Shown here: one piece after another, positions 41,238-48,142 of the stretch | Layout of the letters: each line of letters begins with the position of its first letter | Position numbering within the stretch: the stretch's first letter is position 1 | Source: Pseudomonadota bacterium | GTDB taxonomy: Bacteria; Pseudomonadota; Gammaproteobacteria; Xanthomonadales; Rhodanobacteraceae | Direction of reading: 5' to 3' | DNA: 64,000 bases | Assembly (NCBI GenBank): GCA_018241365.1 | Contig: JAFEDX010000211.1 | Location: 1-64,000 of the forward strand | Notes under the pieces: generated by a model | The model's input: only the letters and a program-made list of their open reading frames with translations | What the model was told of the DNA's origin: nothing | Databases searched by the model: none | Translations under genes and position numbers: made by a program

Positions 41238-42956
41238 TCAATGCCTCAATTCTTGCTGCAGGCGCTCAATGGGAAAGGTGTTCAGCACGTCGCCCGCTGA
41301 CAGCCACGCGCGCCGCGCCTGGTCCACGCCATAACGCATGTCGGCAAGCCCCACGGTGCTGTGTGCATCGGTGGATACCACCAGCTTGCAACCTGCTGCA
41401 TGGGCAGCCCGGGCGTGGATGTCGTCGAGGTCGAGCCGGTCGGGGTGCGCATTGATTTCCAGTGCAACGCCGCGCTCGGCGGCGGCAGCGAAGACCTTTT
41501 CCAGGTGCGCAGCGAATTCAGGGCGCTGGTTGATCAGCCGCGTGGTGGGGTGCGCCAATATCTGCACGTGCCGATTGTCCAGTGCCTTGAGGACGCGCGT
41601 GGTTTGCTTGTCGGCCGGCAGGTCCAGCCGGTAGTGCACGGCGGCCAGCACTACATCCATCTCCGCCAGCACCGCATCGGGCAGATCCAGCCTGCCGTCG
41701 TCGAGGACATCCACCTCGGCGCTCTTCAGCAATCGGAAATCCCTGAAAGTCGCATTGAGGCGGTCGATTGCCGCGAATTGCGCCCGCAGTCGCTTCGGGT
41801 CCAGGCCGTGTGCAATGCGCACCTGCCGGGAATGATCGGTGATGGCGAGGTAGGCGTAACCCAGCGACCGCGCGGCGGATGCCATGGCTTCCAGTGAATC
41901 ATGCCCATCGCTGGCGGTGGTGTGGGCATGCAGGTCGCCGCGAATGTCCTGCAACCTGACCAGCTTGGGCAACCGCCCTGCGCGGGCTGCTTCGATCTCG
42001 CCGCGGTTCTCCCGCAGCTCGGGCGGGATGTACGGGAGGCCAACGGACGCGAAGATCTCGTCCTCGCTGCGGCCGGCGATGCGTGTCTTGCCACGGTACA
42101 CGCCATATTCGTTGATCTTGAGCCCCCGCGCCACCGCGATCTTGCGCACCGCGATGTTGTGGGCCTTGGAACCAGTGAAGTAGTAGAGCGCCGCGCCGTA
42201 GCTGACTTCCGGCATCAGCCGCAGGTCCACCTGCATCCCGTTGCGCAACCGCACCGAAGCGCGGGTACTGCCTTGCAACAACACTTCGGTCACGGCGTCG
42301 TAGCTAACGAACCGCTGCATGACCGGCGTGCCCTGCTTCGCGGTGACCACGATGTCCAGGTCACCCACGGTGTCACGTCGCCGCCGAAAGCTGCCGGCGA
42401 TGGTGACGGTCTTGATTCCCTGGATGGCGTTCAGACAGGCCAGCAACGGTGCAGCGACCTGTTCCGCATCGGCGAGCTTGAAGCGCTGCGGCGTCGTCCC
42501 CTGGCGCTCCAGGCCGGCAAGAATGCGCGCTGCGGTCTTGGCGCCGAATCCCGGCAACGCCTGCAGGGCGCCGCTGCGAATTGCGCGCTTCAGGTCTTCG
42601 AAACTGCGGATGCCGAGTTCGCGATACAGGAGCTTGACGCGTTTCGGGCCGAGCCCCGGAAGCTTCATGAGGTCGCTGAGCGCGCGCGGCACCTTCGCTT
42701 CCAGCTGCGCGAGCTGCGGCAATGCACCGGTACGCACGATGGTCTCGATTTTCGCCGCGAGGTCCTCGCCGATGCCGGGCAGTTCGTCGAGATCGCGCCC
42801 TTCGGCAACCAGCTCGGCCATGCTGCGTGACGAGCTGCCCACCACGCGTGCCGCGTTGCGGTAGGCACGCACGCGGAACGGATTGGCGTCCTGGATTTCG
42901 AGCAGGTCTGCGTAGCGGTCGAACAGTTCGGCGATTTCGGCATTGCTTGCGGCCAT
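41238..42956 (-). CDS. polX: Family X DNA polymerase with PHP exonuclease domain (PolX)
   Basis: DNA repair polymerase. The 572-residue protein has an N-terminal helix-hairpin-helix region (LPGIGEDLAAKIETI; LPGLGPKRVKLLYRELGI). The nucleotidyltransferase palm has GSFRRRRDTVGDLDIVV (two catalytic Asp) and QVDLRLMPE. A C-terminal PHP domain (DLHAHTTASDG near residue 343, plus HPTTR and STDAHS) provides metal-dependent 3'-5' exonuclease and AP-endonuclease activities. The length matches bacterial PolX. AGGAG precedes ATG 42956. It lies downstream of the alcohol dehydrogenase gene on the same strand. Confidence 0.94.
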   Translation of the reverse strand: MAASNAEIAELFDRYADLLEIQDANPFRVRAYRNAARVVGSSSRSMAELVAEGRDLDELPGIGEDLAAKIETIVRTGALPQLAQLEAKVPRALSDLMKLPGLGPKRVKLLYRELGIRSFEDLKRAIRSGALQALPGFGAKTAARILAGLERQGTTPQRFKLADAEQVAAPLLACLNAIQGIKTVTIAGSFRRRRDTVGDLDIVVTAKQGTPVMQRFVSYDAVTEVLLQGSTRASVRLRNGMQVDLRLMPEVSYGAALYYFTGSKAHNIAVRKIAVARGLKINEYGVYRGKTRIAGRSEDEIFASVGLPYIPPELRENRGEIEAARAGRLPKLVRLQDIRGDLHAHTTASDGHDSLEAMASAARSLGYAYLAITDHSRQVRIAHGLDPKRLRAQFAAIDRLNATFRDFRLLKSAEVDVLDDGRLDLPDAVLAEMDVVLAAVHYRLDLPADKQTTRVLKALDNRHVQILAHPTTRLINQRPEFAAHLEKVFAAAAERGVALEINAHPDRLDLDDIHARAAHAAGCKLVVSTDAHSTVGLADMRYGVDQARRAWLSAGDVLNTFPIERLQQELRH

Positions 42957-43011
42957 GACCGACTCCTGCCCGACAAGGGGCCTGCGTGCACCATCGATCG
43001 CTACCGGGCGA

Positions 43012-43995
43012 TCACGGTACCAACACCGCTGCGCCGCTCAACCTGCCCTCGCGCAGGTCCGCCAGGGCCTCGTTCGCCCGCTCCAGGGGATAGGGCCGTG
43101 TCGTGGTCTTGACTCCTTGCGTTGCCTTCGCGGCAAAGAAGGCACGTGCATCTTCGCGCGTGAGGTTCGCGACCGACATGATTTCGCGCTCTTCCCAAAG
43201 GTCACGATACGGAAAAGCCGGGATATCGGACATGTGGATGCCACCGCACACCACGCGTCCGCCCTTGCGCACGGCCTTCAATGCAGCGGGAACCAGCGCA
43301 CCGACCGGCGCGAAAATGATCGCCGCGTCCAGTTGCCCGGGGGGCGGCACATCCGAGTCCCCGGCCCAGGTCGCACCGAGCGACAGCGCGAACGATTGCG
43401 CCCGCGTGTCGCCGGGCCGTGTGAAGGCGAACACCTCACGCCCTTGCAGGATGGCAACCTGCGCGACGATGTGCGCGGCGGCACCGAAGCCGTACAAACC
43501 GAGACGCCGCGCGTTGCCTGCGCGTTGCAGCGATCGCCAGCCGATCAGGCCCGCGCACAACAGCGGTGCAGTCGCAACCGCATCGACGTCGTCGTGCAAA
43601 AGGATGCAGTACGCAGCACGCGCAACGACGTGGCTGGCGAATCCACCGGGCCGGGTGTAGCCCGTGAACTCGGGGTGATCGCACAGGTTTTCGTGTCCCG
43701 ACCGGCAATACGCACAAACGCCGCAGGTACCACCAAGCCAGGGCACGCCGACCCGCATCCCCGGCATGGGGGTCTGCACGTTGTCTCCCGCAGCCACCAC
43801 GGTGCCGACGATTTCATGCCCCGGAATGATCGGCGTCCTGGGGTTGGGCAGTTCCCCGTCCACCACGTGCAGGTCGGTGCGGCAAACGCCGCACGCTTCG
43901 ACGCGCAGCAGCACCTCGTCCGGTTGCACGGACGGGACCGCCAATTCCTTCGGCACGAGCGGCGCGCCTACCGTTTCTAGCACCATCGCACGCAT
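43012..43995 (-). CDS. Zinc-dependent alcohol dehydrogenase (AdhA-like)
   Basis: Cytosolic medium-chain dehydrogenase. The 327-residue protein has the catalytic zinc site CGVCRTDLH (about residue 36) and GHEIVG, the structural zinc lobe CGVCAYCRSGHENLC, and a nucleotide-binding fold around LGLYGFGAAAHI. It probably interconverts an alcohol and an aldehyde with NAD(H). It follows the universal stress gene by 26 bp and shares its FNR-type promoter box, so it may serve anaerobic redox balance. The start may be ATG 44001 instead. Confidence 0.88.
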   Translation of the reverse strand: MRAMVLETVGAPLVPKELAVPSVQPDEVLLRVEACGVCRTDLHVVDGELPNPRTPIIPGHEIVGTVVAAGDNVQTPMPGMRVGVPWLGGTCGVCAYCRSGHENLCDHPEFTGYTRPGGFASHVVARAAYCILLHDDVDAVATAPLLCAGLIGWRSLQRAGNARRLGLYGFGAAAHIVAQVAILQGREVFAFTRPGDTRAQSFALSLGATWAGDSDVPPPGQLDAAIIFAPVGALVPAALKAVRKGGRVVCGGIHMSDIPAFPYRDLWEEREIMSVANLTREDARAFFAAKATQGVKTTTRPYPLERANEALADLREGRLSGAAVLVP

Positions 43996-44021
43996 GGCCA
44001 TTCCGGCAACTTACACCACCA

Positions 44022-44840
44022 TCAGTGCCGCAGCAGCACCGGAATATCCGACCACGCCAACACGTGGCGGGTCGCGCCGCCCAGCATCCACTCGCTGAAA
44101 CGCGTACGTCCGTAGGCTCCCATCACCAGGAGGTCCGCACGGAACCGCATTGCCTCCTCGAGCAGCACCGTACCGACATCGTCGCGTTTGGCAGCAACCA
44201 TGCGCTGCTCTACCGTGATGCCGCGATGTTCGAGATACGCACGGATGTTGAACGGCGGGTCCCACTCCAGGCCCTGATATTTCCCGCGTTCCTCGCCCCA
44301 CAACAGCAGCACTTGCTTGCCCTGCATGAAAGGCAAGGCCGAGTGCACGGCGCGCATGGCCTCCGGCGAACCGTTCCAGCCGATTGCGACGCGTTCGAAC
44401 GGTACGAAGTGCGCGCCATGATGCGGCACGACGATGCAGGGCACGCCAGCCTCGAGGATCAACCCGGGGACGTCCCAGAACGAGCCGCGTTCCTCGTCGC
44501 CGTGATCGAGCACCAGCAGATCATGCCGCGTGGCAGCCTGCGCCAGCGCGTCGGCGGTGTCGCCCTCTGCCACCAGCCATTCGCTCTGCGGTACACCGAG
44601 CGTTGCCGCCCACTTGACGAACTCCTGCCTGGACTGCACTGCATCTTTCACCAGTTGCCGCATGTTCTCCATGATCGCCGCCATCAATTCCGGGCGGAGC
44701 GTCGGCGCAACGTAACCGGCTTCGCCGCACGCATAAACCGCAGTCACCGAAGCACCGAATTTCGCCGCAAGGCGGACACCAAAATGAGCGGCCGGCGTGC
44801 GTGACTCGAAATCCCTGACGTGGATGAGGATGTCTTTCAT
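44022..44840 (-). CDS. Tandem-domain universal stress protein
   Basis: 272-residue protein with two UspA domains (about residues 1-140 and 148-272). The second keeps the ATP-binding-type signature GAYGRTRFSEWMLGGATRHVL; the first is degenerate. Such proteins support survival without oxygen or growth. It is the first gene of a minus-strand unit with the alcohol dehydrogenase. A TTGAT-CCCG-GTCAA box lies about 80 bp upstream of the start, suggesting anaerobic induction. Confidence 0.88.
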   Translation of the reverse strand: MKDILIHVRDFESRTPAAHFGVRLAAKFGASVTAVYACGEAGYVAPTLRPELMAAIMENMRQLVKDAVQSRQEFVKWAATLGVPQSEWLVAEGDTADALAQAATRHDLLVLDHGDEERGSFWDVPGLILEAGVPCIVVPHHGAHFVPFERVAIGWNGSPEAMRAVHSALPFMQGKQVLLLWGEERGKYQGLEWDPPFNIRAYLEHRGITVEQRMVAAKRDDVGTVLLEEAMRFRADLLVMGAYGRTRFSEWMLGGATRHVLAWSDIPVLLRH

Positions 44841-44918
44841 GGGCGTGCTCCGCGGTGCGAAGGATGGCGTCGCGACTGCCGACGCCGGCCCAGCATCCGT
44901 TCCCGGGGCCTAGCGGTG

Positions 44919-44932
44919 TTGATCCCGGTCAA
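44919..44932. promoter_or_regulatory. FNR/Dnr-type box upstream of the universal stress gene
   Basis: TTGAT-CCCG-GTCAA, one base off the perfect FNR/Anr/Dnr dyad (TTGAT-N4-ATCAA). Its centre is 85 bp from the minus-strand start at 44840. Confidence 0.7.
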
Positions 44933-44965
44933 CCCATGGAAAGATGGGTCAAGGCTGCGGTTTGG

Positions 44966-44979
44966 TTGACATGCGTCAA
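44966..44979. promoter_or_regulatory. FNR/Dnr-type box upstream of the hibernation factor gene
   Basis: TTGAC-ATGC-GTCAA, a perfectly symmetric FNR/Dnr-type dyad. Its centre is about 81 bp upstream of the ATG at 45054, room for activation from -41.5 and a leader of about 40 nt. Confidence 0.7.
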
Positions 44980-45053
44980 CGCGCCTGCGCGGCGATTTGC
45001 GAGCATTTCGAATGGTGCGTGCGCCCGGTCCCGGCCGGAACAAGCGAGGTTCC

Positions 45054-45410
45054 ATGGCTTTCGCGGCAATCCCAACCCACGTTCTCTTCGATGGCATGGA
45101 CGCATCCGATGCGTTGCGTGCAAGGATCGAACAACGCGCGCAGCGTTTGGCGCGTTTTGCCGGTGACATCGAAGCCTGCCAGGTCACGGTGCGCGCCTGC
45201 GAGCACCATCACCGCCACGGCAACCGCTACAACGTCCGTGCACGGGTCACGCTGCACGGCCGCACGATCGAGGCCGGCGATGCGCCCGCGTCCGACCCCG
45301 GTCTCGACGACCCTTACACCGCCGTGGCACAGACCTTCGACAGCCTGCGGCGCCGGATCGAGGACCACGTGCGCCGCCGGCGCGGCGACGTCAAGACGCA
45401 TACGGAATAA
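45054..45410 (+). CDS. HPF/RaiA-family ribosome-associated factor
   Basis: 118-residue S30AE-type protein: VLFDGMDASDALRARIEQRAQRLARF near the start, CQVTVRACEHHHRHGNRYNVRARVTLHGR in the middle and DDPYTAVAQTFDSLRRRIEDHVRR near the end. Short HPF-type proteins bind the 30S decoding centre and stabilise inactive ribosomes. GAGG 6 nt before ATG 45054 sets the start. The dedicated FNR-type box suggests induction when oxygen is lost, that is, ribosome hibernation under anoxia. Confidence 0.82.
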   Translation: MAFAAIPTHVLFDGMDASDALRARIEQRAQRLARFAGDIEACQVTVRACEHHHRHGNRYNVRARVTLHGRTIEAGDAPASDPGLDDPYTAVAQTFDSLRRRIEDHVRRRRGDVKTHTE

Positions 45411-45547
45411 CGTGGTCATTCCTGCATGCCCCACGGCACCGAGGCCGGCGACACCCGGCCGGTAGCGGCGAAGACGTCCTGCACTTGCGGAACACGCGCC
45501 GCCTGGCGACGGAGCATCGAGACGGCGGCGCGGCGCGGTGCATTTCT

Positions 45548-45561
45548 GTGACCTGCATCAA
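45548..45561. promoter_or_regulatory. FNR/Dnr-type box upstream of the porin-cytochrome gene
   Basis: GTGAC-CTGC-ATCAA, one mismatch to TTGAY-N4-RTCAA. Its centre is 73 bp upstream of the ATG at 45628, the same spacing as other boxes in this region. Confidence 0.55.
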
Positions 45562-45627
45562 TTCGCATCACCGGTAACGGGTCGACGCTTCGCTCCGCAA
45601 ACCTTTGCTCGATGACGGAGCCGCGTC

Positions 45628-47013
45628 ATGGCCGGAATTCGGGGTCGTCTGGTCGGGTTCACGTGCTTGTTGTGGCTGGCGGTCAGCCCGGCGGCGCGCG
45701 CGGTGCCGGCCTTCGCGCGCCAGACGGGGCAGGCCTGCATGGCCTGCCACGTCAGCTTCCCGGAACTGACGCCTTACGGGCGCATGTTCAAGCTCAACGG
45801 CTACACGATCGGCAGCCGCCTGAGGAGTCTGCCGGTGGCACTGATGGCGCAGGTCGGCGACATGGGCGTGCGCAAGAACCGCGATGACCAGGGCAACCAG
45901 ATCGTTCCGAAGACGCATTCCGCGCAGCTCTCCGCGGCCAGCCTGTTCCTGGCCGGCAAGATCAGCGACAACGCAGGCGGCTGGATCCAGTGGACCTACA
46001 ACAACCTCAACGTCAACAACGCAGGCCAGACCGTCGGCCACAGCGGCATCGACAATACCGACTTGCGCCTGGTGGGTCGCGTGATCGACGCGGACAACAC
46101 CACGGTACGCTGGCTGTACGGGCTGACCCTCAACAACAACCCGACGCTGCAGGACGTCTGGAACAGCACGCCCGCCTTCGGATTCCCCTTCACCCTGCCG
46201 CCGAACATGATCAGTCCCGCAACTGCCACGATGATCGACGGTTCGCTGGCGCAGCAGGTGGCCGGCATCGGCGGCTACATGTTCTGGAACCGTTCGCTGT
46301 ACTTCGAACTCTCGGGCTACCGCACTGCCGATGGCGTCTTCTCGTGGCTGCGGGCCGGACAGGACATCCATACGCCGGGCGGCGTGCATCGCCTGGCGGG
46401 AACGAATCCCTATTGGCGTCTGGCCTGGAACCGCGAATGGGGCCCGCATTCGCTGATGCTCGGCACCTACGGGATGCGCGTGCGGATTTACCCCGACAAC
46501 ACGATGCCGTTCACGCCCACGGACAAGTACACCGACATCGCCGTGGACGCGCAGTACCAATACATCACCGACCCGCACGCATTCACGCTGCAGGCGACGC
46601 GCATCCACGAACGCCAGGATTACGCGGCCAGCTTCCCGGCCACGCTGGCGGGTGCGCCGATCGGTGCGGGACCGGCGCCGTCCAATCCGCGCGACACCCT
46701 GAATACCACCAAATTGAAGGTGACCTATTACTTCCAACGGCGTGTCGGAGCGACGCTCGCCTGGTTCTCCACGACCGGCAGCGCTGACCCTGGCCTCTAT
46801 CCACCCGGATCGGTCGGCGGCAGCTTGAACGGCAGGCCGGACACCCGGGGGGTCATTCCCGAGATCGATTACCTGCCGATCCCGAACCTGCGCTTGATGG
46901 TGCAGTACTACGACTACCAAAAATTCAACGGCGGCAGCACGAACTACGATGGAGCCGGACGTTCCGCCAGCGACAACAACACGTGGTTCCTCAATCTCTG
47001 GTTCGTCTATTGA
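45628..47013 (+). CDS. Cyc2-like fused outer-membrane monoheme cytochrome-porin
   Basis: 461-residue protein. A signal peptide (residues 1-25, ending AARA) is followed at once by one c-type heme site, CMACH at residues 37-41, within PAFARQTGQACMACHVSFPELTPYGRMFKLNGYT. The remaining 400 residues alternate aromatic and polar residues like a transmembrane beta-barrel and end in Phe-Val-Tyr, an outer-membrane C-terminus. One heme domain fused to a porin in about 460 residues is the layout of Cyc2, the outer-membrane Fe(II) oxidase. Membership of that family is inferred from layout and motif only. The next gene encodes a diheme cytochrome that could take its electrons. Confidence 0.68.
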   Translation: MAGIRGRLVGFTCLLWLAVSPAARAVPAFARQTGQACMACHVSFPELTPYGRMFKLNGYTIGSRLRSLPVALMAQVGDMGVRKNRDDQGNQIVPKTHSAQLSAASLFLAGKISDNAGGWIQWTYNNLNVNNAGQTVGHSGIDNTDLRLVGRVIDADNTTVRWLYGLTLNNNPTLQDVWNSTPAFGFPFTLPPNMISPATATMIDGSLAQQVAGIGGYMFWNRSLYFELSGYRTADGVFSWLRAGQDIHTPGGVHRLAGTNPYWRLAWNREWGPHSLMLGTYGMRVRIYPDNTMPFTPTDKYTDIAVDAQYQYITDPHAFTLQATRIHERQDYAASFPATLAGAPIGAGPAPSNPRDTLNTTKLKVTYYFQRRVGATLAWFSTTGSADPGLYPPGSVGGSLNGRPDTRGVIPEIDYLPIPNLRLMVQYYDYQKFNGGSTNYDGAGRSASDNNTWFLNLWFVY

Positions 47014-47023
47014 GGTCGTCGTC

Positions 47024-47656
47024 ATGCGCCGTCCCTTCCTGCTGACCTGCATCACCACCCTGGGCGTCGCCCTGCTCGGGTGCGGCGCATACGCCGCCAC
47101 GCCAGCCACGAGCAAGGCCGACGCTGAAGCAGCACGTCTCGCCACGACCGTCTGCTCCAACTGCCACGGCCCGGGCGGCGACAGCGTGTCGCCGCTGTTC
47201 CCCAAACTCGCGGCGCAGCAGCAAAGCTACCTCGCAGCGCAAATCCGGGCGTTCAAGAACAGGAGCGCGCGTGGTGAACCCGAAGCGGGCCAATACATGC
47301 ACGGAATGGCCGCGCTGGTTGATGATGCGACCATCGATGCGCTGGCCCGCTACTACGCGCGCCAGAAGCCTCCGGCCGGGCGCGGCGGTGATCCCGCGTT
47401 GATCAACAAGGGCCGCGCGTTGTACCTGCAAGGTTCCAGTGACCACCGCGTCGTGCCCTGCGCGAGCTGCCACGGTCAGGACGGGGTCGGCAATGGGCCG
47501 ATTCCCCGACTGGCGGGGCAACACTCGGCCTATGTCGCGCACCAGCTCGACGTGATCCAGAAACAGCAGCGCAAGGCGCCGGTGATGTACGGCATCGTCC
47601 ATGACCTGAAGCCCGACGAAATCCGTCAAGTGGCGGCCTATGTGCAATCGCTATGA
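47024..47656 (+). CDS. Periplasmic diheme c4-type cytochrome
   Basis: 210-residue protein with a signal peptide (about residues 1-24) and two class I cytochrome c domains. Heme sites are CSNCH (44-48) and CASCH (146-150), each followed by conserved PRLAGQ/PKLAAQ-type segments and Met ligands (YMHGMAAL; PVMYGIV). This is the cytochrome c4 fold. GAGG precedes ATG 47024, 10 bp after the porin-cytochrome stop, so the two are one operon. It probably shuttles electrons between the outer-membrane cytochrome and inner-membrane or denitrification enzymes. Confidence 0.88.
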   Translation: MRRPFLLTCITTLGVALLGCGAYAATPATSKADAEAARLATTVCSNCHGPGGDSVSPLFPKLAAQQQSYLAAQIRAFKNRSARGEPEAGQYMHGMAALVDDATIDALARYYARQKPPAGRGGDPALINKGRALYLQGSSDHRVVPCASCHGQDGVGNGPIPRLAGQHSAYVAHQLDVIQKQQRKAPVMYGIVHDLKPDEIRQVAAYVQSL

Positions 47657-47695
47657 CTGGTTCGTGGGCGCCGCATCCCGCGCCGGAACAAAAAA

Positions 47696-47715
47696 GCCGC
47701 CGTCATGACGGCGGC
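47696..47715 (-). terminator. Terminator of the decayed hsp20 gene
   Basis: GCCGCCGTCA/TGACGGCGGC is a perfect 20-bp dyad. On the minus strand it is followed by a run of six Ts, so it works leftward. That direction matches the hsp20 remnant at 47716-48064 and not the upstream plus-strand cytochrome gene. Confidence 0.7.
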
Positions 47716-48064
47716 CCTGCAGCGCGGGGCGCCTCGGCCCACGACGATCCTGCGCGCGCTTCCGCTTTCCTTCTCGGGAAACGCGGGCGTGGATACACCC
47801 TTGTCGCGATGCGTTTCCGCGCGATTGCCGTCGCCTTCCGCGGGGCGCGAGGAAGCCCGACAAGCCTTGCCGTACGCCCCGCTCGACGATGATCCACCTC
47901 GGGTCCTTCTTCCCGATCTCCCTTTTTCGCCTCGGCGCTGATCGAAGCCTTGCTCTCTTCCTCCGAAACTTCGGTGCCGTCCTTGTCCGCGCCGGGGATT
48001 TCGGCCTTGATCCGGCATGTTTTTCCGTCTGCAGCACCAACGGCCAGGCGGGTGGCATCAACGG
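47716..48064 (-). pseudogene. Decayed small heat-shock protein (Hsp20/alpha-crystallin) gene
   Basis: The minus strand reads RIKAEIPGADKDGTEVSEEE and SISAEAKKGDREEG in one frame (about 48020-47900), the start of an alpha-crystallin domain. It then needs frame changes to recover RWIIVERG (near 47890) and finally AYGKACRASS and THRDKGVSTPAFPEKESGSARRIVV (about 47875-47738), the domain end. The normal N-terminus is missing. At least two frameshifts and several unlikely residues (for example STPAFPEKE where LTLTLPKKE is usual) mark it as a pseudogene. Its leftward terminator survives, and its lost 5' end now borders the P-type ATPase promoter. Confidence 0.72.
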
Positions 48065-48091
48065 CGAAGCAACCAGGCGATTCGGTATCAC

Positions 48092-48105
48092 TTGAGATCG
48101 GTCAA
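48092..48105. promoter_or_regulatory. FNR/Dnr-type box upstream of the P-type ATPase
   Basis: TTGAG-ATCG-GTCAA, one mismatch to the dyad. Its centre is 44 bp upstream of the ATG at 48143, so any activated transcript would have a very short leader. Confidence 0.55.
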
Positions 48106-48142
48106 CACCGGTTGGCGATGCAGGCGCAAAGTCCGCTTTGCC

